Both the position numbers and the translations under genes were made by a program. DNA of 64,000 nt from Fratercula arctica (lineage: Eukaryota; Chordata; Aves; Charadriiformes; Alcidae): assembly GCA_947846985.1 (NCBI GenBank), contig CANTUZ010000001.1:31644727-31708726 (forward strand), in the 5' to 3' direction. The notes below the pieces were generated by a model, which worked only from the letters and a program-made list of their open reading frames with translations, made no database searches and had not been told where the DNA came from. Positions within the stretch are counted from its first letter, which is position 1. Each line of letters begins with the position of its first letter. This document shows positions 21,700 to 33,400 of the stretch, piece after piece.

Positions 21700-24332
21700 T
21701 CTACAAATAATATAGTTTAATTGTAACTACAGTAAAGATTCTCTATATACATTATGTTCACTGCTTAGGGTATTATAGATTTGCCATGCATGTTTTATTG
21801 CACATATAAATAGTATACAAAGAGTCATGAAGATTCTCTTTTTAGGCGTACAGGTTAAGACCGCATAAAAAAAGCTGTATTACAAAATATTTAGAGCTAT
21901 TTATTTACAGCCAACTTCAAGCAAATAGTGAAAGATGCTATCAGGAGAAAACAAAATTGTAATTATGAAAAAAACCAAGATTTGTCAAAATAATAATTAC
22001 AAAGCTTCATGTTGCCATATATACATTGTAAAAAAATACTCAGGAAACCTGCATTTTATCCCTCAAGATGCAGAAATCAATATTCCTATTTTTATACTCG
22101 ATCTTTGAATGCTTTTAAAATTTGATAAACTCTGACTTGAAAACTTACTTTCTTTACATTGCTCGTGCTTTTTTTTTTGACAAAACAGATATTTGTGCAG
22201 CTCTGTAGAATATTAAAATACATTTTAATTTAGTGTTAAAGTGCACAGTACATTTTATAGGAAAGGATATGCTAGCTGCCAATCACAATTACAATTTAAG
22301 TCAATGTTCCCTCTAGAAAATAAACGCTTTTGCTTTGGTTGAAGTAACTGGCTATTCCATGCAAACTCTACGTCTCATTCTCTGCGAGCCCACTTGCCTC
22401 CTCCTAACACGCTGCTGTCGGTACATATCAGCACATTGGCAATTTGTGGTATTAAAACGCGTAGTCTGCATCCAAATACTGCATTTACCATTAAAAATCT
22501 GCTGTTGGAATACTGGTGGGTTTAAAGGCAGTGTCTGTGTGAGCGTGTGCGTAACTCTGCCTGGATGCAACGATGAGTACGCGTTGTTCTTCCAAAAAAT
22601 CTGTATCCCAATAGTCCTCTCCCCTTTCTCTTGCTTCAGTATTTCCTCCTCCCGCCCCACCTCGCCTCTTTTTTTGTCCTTGTGCATTTCCAACTACCTG
22701 CCTGTGCGCACCACGGACCCCTCCCCACGAGCCTTTTCCCCACATGCAGCTTTTCCCATCCTGCTTGCCCAAGTTCCCACCACCAGCTTCTCCTATGAAA
22801 GAAAAATGGATGTTCCAGGTACTGTGAGAATCGCTGTGCTGGAACTTTTTTTTTTTTTTTATCTAAAACGTGTGATGTTTTAATAATAAATTCTGCTTTT
22901 TTAAAAAAAAAAATCTAGTAGCGATAAGAAAAAAGAACCATATTTCCTATTGCTGATGTGGGATTTCTGATCCCGCAAACGTTCACTACAGAACATTGTG
23001 CTTAATTCTGTGGGAAAAGGACGGCGACTCCAAGGAGAAGCACCGCACCCAGCAGGTCGTATGAGGAGGATCAGGTCTTTGAGACCACCTTTGGCCTAAA
23101 AAATCGTAATAATTTTTCTCTCCCCTGGAAGGAATCATTGAAGAAAACAATTAAAAATTAGTTGGCTACTTGGTCAATCTGCTCGCCGATGTTCTTGTGC
23201 TATTTGGTAATGATTTGTTCCGTAGTGCTGTAGTCTTTAGAAGAACTCAAGTTACAGTGCAAAATTATAGTTCAAGACACATGATCCTAATGCACATCAT
23301 TCATTTTGGTGTGGCAAAAGTTAAATGTCTTGTGCATAGTAAAATAAGCAATCAAAAATATTTGTTCACATTTATTTTTCAAGTTTACATCTTTCCTTTT
23401 TTTTGATTTTTTTTTTATTTTTTTTCTTTTTAAACACCTATATACAAATAAGACGGGTGTGCTCTCAGTTTCAGCCAATTTAGTCTATCGATCAGGGGGG
23501 AAAAGTGCTACTGGAATGTTGGAAACTCAATGGAATGCAGACAAATTTTTACGCATGTTCCACAAATTCAAGAAATAAAGAATGCCATTCCAGCTAGCTG
23601 TTCTTTTAATAAAAGCACCTATTTTGTTTGCTTTTTATCTTACATATTAGAAAATACAATTTACGGAGATCTAGCCCTACTGCACACCAAGTAGAATAAA
23701 AAATAACTAAATATTTATATTAAAATAAAGTGTTTAACCACAAAAAAGCAGTAATAAAATACAGTTTCCTAATTTACAGTTTGCATCCAAAGGATGAATA
23801 ACAACTCACTAATAAATAATATTTATATAAATATTTTATGTCTGGATATTTTTTTTTTTTTAAAAGGCAATGGCCTGAAGCAACTGCAGAAAAACCTAAC
23901 GTGGCAAAAATCTGATTTACTCTCCCTCCTCCCCCCCCCGCCCCCCATGATTACAATGATTCTTAGTTTAATAATCGGAAGGTATAAGGTATCTTGCTGC
24001 AAGACAGCTGTGTACTCCACATGGTTGTAAGTGGCAGAGAGGTGGCTGTTTTCCTTACGTACGGTACCAAGTGAGCTATAAAAGCCGCGAAGCGCCGGCT
24101 GGCTCTAGAAAAACGTTTCTCCGTAGTTTCTGCTTTTGTAGGTACGGTCTGAAAGACGATTTTAAAATCAGAAGTATAAGAATACTCTTGGAGCACTGTG
24201 GTTTTGTTTGTTGTTTTTTTGGGGTTTTTTTTTGTTGTTTTTTTTTTTTTTTTTCAAAGCAGTTTGAAAAGCTGGGCAGTATTTTGATTCTTTGATGGCA
24301 CAGTGGAGCTGGTAACAGCAGAGAGAGGAGGT
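21700..24332 (-). other. LRCH1: Probable LRCH1 long 3'UTR (short-tail isoform)
   Basis: About 2.6 kb of AU-rich sequence follows the TGA of the distal terminal exon (24333) without a break. It has many TTTATT (reverse AATAAA) sites, AUUUA-like elements, and a C-run on the + strand at about 23927-23946. Several poly(A) signals could end it. The most distal candidates at 21794-21799 and 21900-21905 fit a 3' end near 21.7 kb. Open frames inside it on both strands (up to 182 codons on +) look random. The UTR extent is inferred. Confidence 0.6.
21794..21799 (-). terminator. LRCH1: Candidate distal poly(A) signal of LRCH1
   Basis: TTTATT on the + strand is AATAAA on the LRCH1 strand. A second AATAAA is at 21900-21905 and an ATTAAA lies near 21716-21721. 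Which one is used cannot be decided from sequence. Confidence 0.4.
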
Positions 24333-24446
24333 TCACGTGAATAAAGCTTGTTTCACTGTGGTTACATCTAGCAATGCTTGAACTGTTATGCTCACTTTTA
24401 CCAAGCCCTTTTCTTCTAGGATGTGATGTGGTAGGCAGAGCTTCTC
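24333..24446 (-). CDS. LRCH1: LRCH1 alternative terminal exon B (soluble tail)
   Basis: Acceptor 'tgtcttgttctag' at 24447 on the minus strand, followed by 37 codons and TGA (24335-24333). It encodes [18 protein letters not shown]... to [23 protein letters not shown] is a known C-terminal variant of LRCH proteins and supplies the last helix of the CH domain without a membrane segment. It starts in phase 0, so it joins directly to the exon ending ...KLGIPE at 42252. It is the distal alternative to the exon at 34276-34482. Confidence 0.93.
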   Translation of the reverse strand, partial: EKLCLPHHILEEKGLVKVSITVQALLDVTTVKQALFT

Positions 24447-27400
24447 CTAGAACAAGACAAACAAAGGAGGAAAGATTAGGATATTCAATACCCACTGCAA
24501 AACTTTGCTTGAACACAAAGCCCAACAAGCAGGAACCGTGTCCTCTTTTTTTAATGAAAAAGAACTTCCCGTGATTTTGACAGAAAGTCTCTGATTTTGC
24601 TCTCGTTATACCTATGAATTAGTGAGAGATCCGTTAATATGCTGGGCCTGAGAAACCAACCTGTTCTGTGGTCGTTCCAGTACGTAAACATCTTAACTAA
24701 GAGTGAGGGCCAGCAAGTACTCGCTGAGCTTTCACCTCGCAAGTGAGATAACGTGGCATTTGCCCGTTACTACACAGGAGTGGATCTGGGGACAGAAGGC
24801 TGGTTTTATCAGTCAAAAGAAGTTCTACCACTGAGCTCTAGACAGGTAGGCCTTGGTCCCAGGATACGCACCTTGAAAGCCACCCATTAGCATTTACAGA
24901 AAAGCATGTGTAATTTCATGCATTCAACGGGCGAAGTGTTTCATTCTCAATAATCAGCAGCTTATTTTGAAATATCCAGGAATCAACTTTATTCACCATA
25001 AGGGAACAGCAGTTGCGGCCGGGATGAAACCTACTGGCCATCCACAGAGGCTGCTACACCAGAAATCAGTCAAACAATAAATACTGAATCTACTACGGGT
25101 AACAAAGAACCCCCCCAATGAATAATTAAAGCCTTCTTAGAGAGGCAGCCTTGTGTCATGATTTGCTCTCTCTTTAAAAATAAGTTTTTCTTAATGTAAC
25201 TGGGTATTCCTCTTTGTGAAATCCATGAAATGATGAAATCAGGCAGCAGGTTTATAATAAATAAATGGAAAGGCTAGACTACATCACATCAGCCATAATT
25301 ACAACTGTGAGACTCGTTGCCACAACACGGAAGCCAAAAGCGTTAAGAGGGATGACAAAAATATACAGATAGAAAAAAACCCAAACAGCACTATTAAACA
25401 CAAACACGTGGATACAGTGTCTGGCTCATGAAGTCCCTCAACTGTGCACGTCAGATTGCTTAAAGTTTGAAAAGGCACCATCTACGCGATCTAACCTTTG
25501 TTCTTTCCCTAAGCATCCGTACACGACCATCAGCAGACACGGGACACCCATTTTTTTAGAAAGAGCAGGTTGTGTTGATGTTCTCAGTATTGAATCTCTT
25601 GGCTGTTCAATAAACTTTTAGCTTCTAAAACTACTGATGCATTTGAGATTATGTTTTAATTAATTGTCTGTCTTCTACTGAATATTCTTGCTGCTGTTAT
25701 GTCAACTAAGGGTCTCTTATTTTAACTTGATGCAATCCATGGTCCTTTGTCACATCTCCTCATATTCACATTGATTATGTCTCCAGTTTAAACATCACTG
25801 ATCTCTTCAACCTCTTTTCATGGTACGTTTTGTTCAGCTCTACTCCCTTCCCTGACCCCTGTGAGCCCTTAAAACTAAATATAATATTCAGGAGGATGGA
25901 ACTCGATCTGGTACATACAACAACAATTAATACACTTTCTATCACGTCACGCACCTCTGTTTAATTGCTTTCATCTGCTTCCACAGTTGCCCACTCTTTG
26001 CTCGGGAAATCTCCCCCGCTGGGCCACAGCTCCAGCAGAATACTACCGGTATTAAACAGCTGCTCTGCTGCTTCGGATGTTTATGACTTTCTTTTGTTAC
26101 TGAGGATTTCCTTTAGGCACAACCAAGAGTCAGCTTGCTGAAACTTTCTGTGAAGTTCCTCACACCCCCCTCCAGCCTCAATGAGAGAAAACCTGCCAAA
26201 CGTACCTGTTATTAACTACCCAACCTAAAAAGTGAGAGCCAAACTTTAGTCACAATTATGGCCTCTGCTACTGATAATTCTAATTTATCTATGTTTTATG
26301 TTTACATTTTCTATTTACTATTTAAGCTGTTTTAATATTTATTATTTCATGTTTAAAAGTTTGGGGTTTTTTTAAACTTAATTTGTAATTATTTTTTTTA
26401 AGGCTCATGGTCATAGCCCAGAACACCAAACAAATCCTGTGGATTCCTTTGGCCCATATACAGACCCAAGAAACAATTCCAGACAGGTCATTTTCAAGGA
26501 GCTTGACTGAGCAGATCTGCAATAGGTGGACAACAGACATTTCTCCACAGGGGAGATGTGGCAACGTTCTGGCGACCTGCTATCGCCAGGTTTCCACTTC
26601 CATTGAGCTTGTGGATTCTGATTCACATTTGACCAAAGAGCTGCGACAACTGCATCCCATTCCTGCCCGCTGCTGTTCCCCCCTCCGCTGGAGCCATTTG
26701 CCCAGTCAGCACAATGGAATATCCCCATCTTGCACCATTCCAGTTCATCACCCAGGTTTCCACTCCAAACCTACCCTAAATTGGTCATTTAAGTTAAGAC
26801 TCTGGATTCTGTGGTTCATTCTTGTTTGTTCTTCCGACTGAGACACTGACCTGCAAGCTGTCAGAGACTGTTCTCCCCAACTTTTATTCCTCTGGAAAAA
26901 AGTGTATTTTCCAGACAAATATATAAATAGATTTTACAAAGCAAACTCCTAAACTGATACCTGATTAGCAGTGGAGTAGCTACAAAAGAAGGTAGAGATA
27001 GTGATAGCAAATAAAAGGAGAAAAATAAAACCCAAACCATTTCTACTTCAAATGTATGATTTTTACAAAAAAATTTTGCCAGTCTAATGTCTTGGGACAC
27101 GGTTCATATAAAAATCTTCAGTACTCTGATTCTGATAATTTTTTTTAAAAATATATTGCAAATCAGACATCCAAAGTGAAATGTTATTTGCTCCACTCTC
27201 TTCTACTTCTTTCCAGTGCCCTTGCACGGTAGGCTCTTGTTTCACAGATTTGGTGGCCCACAACATGCCAGTATTTCATTAGTCTTCCATGCTAGACAAA
27301 AGGAATTAAATAATAACGCTTCCTGAATCAGTAACTGAAAACTAAGTGATTAGTGTGATTGAGGGGTAAGGATTGAATCCAAAAACCCAGCCTCAAAACA

Positions 27401-30400
27401 ACCTGCCTTGCTAGATATTATGTTTGAGAAGATTCTGCATTTTTCTATTGAAGCCAAATTTGCTGAAAAAGCCACAGCTAAGGATCTTTCCTTTAGAAAA
27501 AAACTTAAATTCTAAACTTCCCATTTTTGTGGCACCTTATAGCATTCACAGAACTATTCTGTCATGCTTTCTTGCTTGGAATTTTGCAGTTGTTTATAAG
27601 CACACTTTCACTAAAAGCGTAACGGAGCGCATGCCCCATTTCATATAAAACCCCCATCTAATACAACTTTTCTCCTTTTAAAGAGGGTGCACTATCTAAT
27701 TCTTTTAAATTCAGTATAGTCATCCAGTTTGTCTAAAACAACCTCTCTCTCCCCCTGCTGTATTTACAAGATGCATACTCAAATAAGAAAAGCTATTTAA
27801 GGAGGTCTATAAAAAAAAAATAGGACTGGACAACTGTGTTCTAGAAGTTTCACAGCATGGTACTTCTTTTTATATTATACATCATTCTTTATTAATTCTT
27901 GAAACATATACAATTGACAGCCTTCTCTTATTAAGCAGAAGGTGGAACTTGTTTAACTGCAAAATTTCAAAATATTAACCATGTGGCTACGATGAACTGT
28001 CCAAAACTGACGAGACCTACGCTACCGTCTCCTAAAAATGACAATGTTTATCTTAATGTGTCACGAATCAATTCTCTTCTCAAAACCCTAATCACTATTT
28101 TAAAAGCTTTGGAAATGGCTTTCATCAACCCTGCCTCACACACTTTTCAAATCACAGCTTTATGTTTATAGTTATTATGTTTATAATATTATAGCGTATA
28201 TTTAACACTTCTCAGAATAAGAAAAAGCAAATCCTGCCAAGGATGGAATCCAGAGCACGCGGATAATCAACTCGGCTTTCTGCAAAGCAGGAGTTACCTT
28301 CGGCCAAGATCCCAGGTGTCTCAGCCCTTAGGTCCAGCCGCTGTCCCCGCAGCACAGTCCATGCTCCGTGCTCTGCCTCACTCTCTAACCCGCTACAACC
28401 ACTATCTGGAAACCACTGACAGTGGAGCTGTGAAGCTGCAAACCATCAAGATTTCAAAACTTTTCTTAAATCCTGGCATTTTCAAACAATGTGCCTGACC
28501 AACGGAGACAAGAACTCACCCATGACTGAGGAGACTCATCGCTCACTTCTCCCCACCTTTGATAAGATTTCTGTTCCTTTTGCAGTAGCATCCAACCCAT
28601 AACATTTCAATATAGTAGCATGAATCGCCTCTCCAAAAATACCCCTGTTGAAATCATCACTGAACAAAACCCAGACAGACAGAAGAACTGGCTACTAATT
28701 CTCAAGACCAGCCCAAAAATCTTTAAAAACAATTATGGAGGGAAGAGCTGCCACTCCACTCATGGCAGCATGAATCTCTCTCTCATCTACTACAGAAATG
28801 AAGGTCTCAATTTTTAATGTAATTCTTCTGCCTAAGAACACAGAGGAACTTAATTATTTGTTGCAAGCAAACCACTTTTTACAGAAACATAGCCATTTGG
28901 AATGGATAAAGATGTTTCCAAACTTATCACGAAGGAAAAGAACAAACTCCTTTTGATGGGAAAAATAAAAAAGGCACAAAAAGGAGGCAGCAGCCAAGAG
29001 GCTTGAGTCACAAAACACCACAAAAGGACAGCACAGGAGGTGTACCCACAAACGTACACGCGTGCATGTGCTCACCAGAGCAAGTTTCTAATCCTGCAAC
29101 AAAAACGTCCGATTTAGCTGGTGTAAATGAAAACAGGAATAGGCAAGGACAGTAATCCCACAAGGATACGCGACACGCTACACATACACATCTAGTTTCT
29201 TTGACATCAGATGACTTCAAAGTCAAGGTAACGGTTTGAACTGGTTTATGCTGGGGCAAACAGCTTGACAATTCAGATACAGTAATTAATTATCAAAAAG
29301 CAACTGGTGCCATTATATCATATGGGCAAGTGGTGAAATGACCACATCATGGCATCAGGAGCCAACTACATTCGTTAGCAAAAATACAGAGGAACGGAAT
29401 TCTACAATTTGGCAAGTCCCTTTCTCTTTTTTCCTTGTATTTGTAGAATATGGGATTTTAGATCCACGGGGGGGAAAAATATTCAGAAAACAATGAAATA
29501 CTGGAATGTATAGTTTCTCAAATTGCAAATTAAAAAAAAAGACATCGATGTAACGCCCATGATTTACTTTTTGGAGCCAAGTACTCTGAAATGGAAAGTC
29601 GCTAAAAGAAACATCAGGGCCTTATGCTGAAGCAGACATGTCAAATATATAAAATCTTGACATTTTGTTAGGTCAGGGCCAAGTTTTCTTTCTTATGAGA
29701 CGAAAAAACTATAGCAAATATTTATTTTTTCATATAGTAAAGGCAATTTGAAATTATGTCTTTTTATATATATAATTTTCCTTATCCACTATTACCAATC
29801 GTGCCTGCATGTGTCCAAATGCCCTGAATTTACCATCTGAAGTACAAAAGAAAAGAGCAGAAGATCAAAAAGCACAGGAATTCAGGGTATATGTATATTT
29901 AATCTTTTTTTTTTTTTCTTTTAATTTACAAGGAAAGAGTAGTATGTTTTGCAAAGTATACACTTACGATCAGATTTGATAAAGCAAAAAAAGCCCCCAG
30001 TACCTCAATACTGCAGCTGCAATTCTGTATTTGAAATTATAGCCAGCTGGGTATCTAAAGATGTGCATCTTCGGAATATGTAATTAACTGCAAATATTTA
30101 CAAAGCTGTATTTGCAGATGGTGGGCTTTGGAGCCCTTTACAGATTCTGGCCTTGAACCATAAAATTTTTAAAGTAGACGATGTATTTCGCCATAACATC
30201 TCACAGTTTCCTTCTAATATGCTATAGAAAACAGCGACCTGAAACTGGAGGGAACAGACAACTTAACGAAGACAGACACACACTGAACAGTAAGAGAAAA
30301 CGTATACTTACACTTGAAATACCAATTATACCATAACGTTGTACATTAAATTCTGAGACATAAAGCGAAGGAATGAGAGTGTTCTGTATCAAAGTAGAAT

Positions 30401-33400
30401 GGGTCATTACTTTTTTTTTTATACTGCTTTTTCTGCATAATGCAGCTAAAAATGAAGGAAATGGCCATGGTCCACAAAACCTTCTCTACCATTTTTTCTA
30501 AACCTGCATGTATGACTGATTTTGTTTTTTTTGTAATAGGAGTAAAATGCCAAGAATACTTCTTTTTGTGAAAAACAATTACATGGCAATAACTTGGAAG
30601 CTTATTAATGTCTATAGAGTAGAAAACTGGACTGAATATTTGCTCAGGTCTAATTCAATCCTCATTCACAGCAAGGGCAGCCTTTCAGAAAACTTACTAG
30701 GAGCATAATGGGATCCTTATACAGCTTTCAGTTGTAAAAGTTTTTAATATACATTTGAAGAAAGAGGCATCTGAAGGACCACTATGCTGCATTACTCTGC
30801 ATTTGTAAATATTTATCGGTTTTCTGGCTCAAAGAAAAACGAAACCAAATTCTCACATCAAAATGCCCCTTGTAATCCAGTGCAAACACATTTTATATAC
30901 ATGCATATTAAATTAATTAATCACAGTTTGTATTTATTACTTTACTGCAGTGGGGATGACAGGACCTCCCCAGTACAGACTGGAGTAGACCAATTGATGA
31001 AGAAATCACAGTTTGGAAATCTCTGATGACCACTGCAATGGCAAAAAAAAAAAAAGAATGGAGAAACAAATGGTGGAGCAAATATAATGCTATGAATGAA
31101 TATGTGGGTGAACTACAGCACATGTTTTTAAACCCAAGGTCATGAAAGTAATTGCTAGCTGTGAGCACTAAGTACCAACTGTATATAACTGAACATCTCG
31201 ATATTGAGATCTCCTCAGAGCTGATGAAACACCAGTGAGTTGAACTGTTGGTTTCCCATGTACTAAAGCCACAGGGACAGGACTCTGAATTTAGTAAAGA
31301 ACCCATTACAGTAGATTAATGAGCTACATATATGTTTTAGTTCCCACCTCCCCATTTAGTGGGAGAATTACTGGCTTCAGGGATGGGTAGACAGGTATTT
31401 TTCACATTTGCACTATGTTTGAGATCTATTTTGAGAAACATTACTATATTCACACTTAGAGAAATGTAAGGGTATATTTTATTATTCCTTTCCCTGTAAA
31501 ATTTATGTATAGCTGGAAGTGTTATCGATAACAACCTGAAAAAATACAAAACTGGATAAGCTTCATGTATGGTAGTAGGGCTTGGCTTGTCATGAAGCAA
31601 GTATGTTCACCTTTCAGAGTCTGGTTCAAGATGGCTTCAATTCGCTAACTATGAGAAAGCACCTGCAATGTTCCATTTTCATTACTGTACATTGTCACAG
31701 TTGAGAATAGTGAGAAAACGTACTCTAATTAACTACAAGACAACTCTGTTTGCATGGTAAGCATATGTAAAGTTCAAACTTTGGAAAAGTTTGAGAGTTA
31801 CATGTCATTATGACTGGGATATGTTCAGTTGGTCTACATTGGCACAACACTAGTTCAGATTCTAACTCAGTGTCTAGTCTGATAAACATTTAAAAACACT
31901 GAAGACATGAACTTCCATTTCTGCACACCAGAAACGCAAACCACACTGATCTACTACTTCCCTTATCTCCCTCCCAAAGCTATTGGATACAGTGGATAAT
32001 CAGACATAATATCAGACAAGGAAACAGACACGTACTATAGGATGGTAGCAACAACTTTCACCATCTGATATTCTAGTTTCAAAAAATGTTAAAATATACT
32101 CATACATGTAGATTGGTACTATATACGGAGAGCACAATACAAAGCATTGACAGGAGACCTGCTTAACACTTACAGGAGCAGGAATATAATCCCAGCCCTA
32201 GAGAAGACATCGCTTTTGTCTCAAATACCAACACCGGATTGTAAAGAATCCTACAATTAATAGACTCTGAACTGATTCAAGCTTTATGTCACTTTCTCAG
32301 CTTCACTAGAAAAGCAATGTTGTTAAAACAAGACAGCCAAAAATCAAGACAATGATCTGCTGAAAGCTGAAGCTTAAATGTCAAGCTCTGACCCTGAGTA
32401 AGTAAATGTCCAGTGTTGGAATCACTGAAGTCAGGCACACAGTTAAGAGACAGGCCTGTGCACGATGAGGCCACAAGTCTATAGCTACACACCCAAATAA
32501 CAAGTACATTTTCCCCAATATAAAGAACCTAGAAGCACTCAGTGAACTCATGCCTGGTCACAGAAGACACTCTTTACAATAGAGTTGTTATATGTATGCA
32601 ATGGAAGCTGCTAGACACGAAACCCTCTAAAAAAACCTGGATTTATCCATTGTCTGAAATTAATTTTTCCATCTTAAAATATGTACCTAATTATGCATTT
32701 CATCCTTTTTATATATGTATGTATTTAAGCCATGGAAACCAGGAATAGAACTGCATTTATAAGATTTTTAATAAAATTTCACAAGTATCTATGGAATGGG
32801 GATATTTATAGTATAGCACTAAATCATAACCATATGGCCAGAATAATCAGTAACATACAAGTTCTTATGCTATTTATCTTCTAAATTCTATAGGTAACTT
32901 TTTTAAATACTAGGCCATGAGAAATGAATGTATTTATTTCACAGCCCTGCAACTGAGGTCCTTTGGTTAGCTAGCCTCAGAGTGAACTACAAATTTAGTC
33001 AACAGCATCTAGGCCAATATTGCAATGTCAATTTGAAGGTTTATATTTTTCAACCAATTTGCATTTGTATATTTCATGTTGACAAGGGGTAAACAAAAAA
33101 AAAACAAATAAAAATTATCTTATTCACGTGTTACAATAGATGAACGGAAGACAGAACCGGAAGGGAGATGGAGGTCATCAGTCCAGCGCACTAACCACAG
33201 GCAGACTTCAAATATACCAAAATGCCTCCTGGCTAACATTTGCCTGACCTCTTCTGTAAAACTGCATAGGATGGAAAATTTAGAGTCTTCCTAGATTATC
33301 TATTTTCCTAGCTACATTGTCTTTGTTACAGTTGTTACACAAACAAACAAACAAACGTGACCTGCATTTTCACAGGTGATGAAACAGAGACAAGACAGTG

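Noticed and set aside
22335..22883. 182-codon + frame
   Set aside because: Lies antisense in the probable LRCH1 3'UTR, has low-complexity composition and ends in a poly-Phe run from a T-tract. No recognisable domain.
23963..24196. 77-codon minus-strand frame as an extra LRCH1 exon
   Set aside because: It follows the exon B stop codon (24333) in the same transcript, and no LRCH1 sequence resembling it is known to me. Kept only as a compositional oddity.
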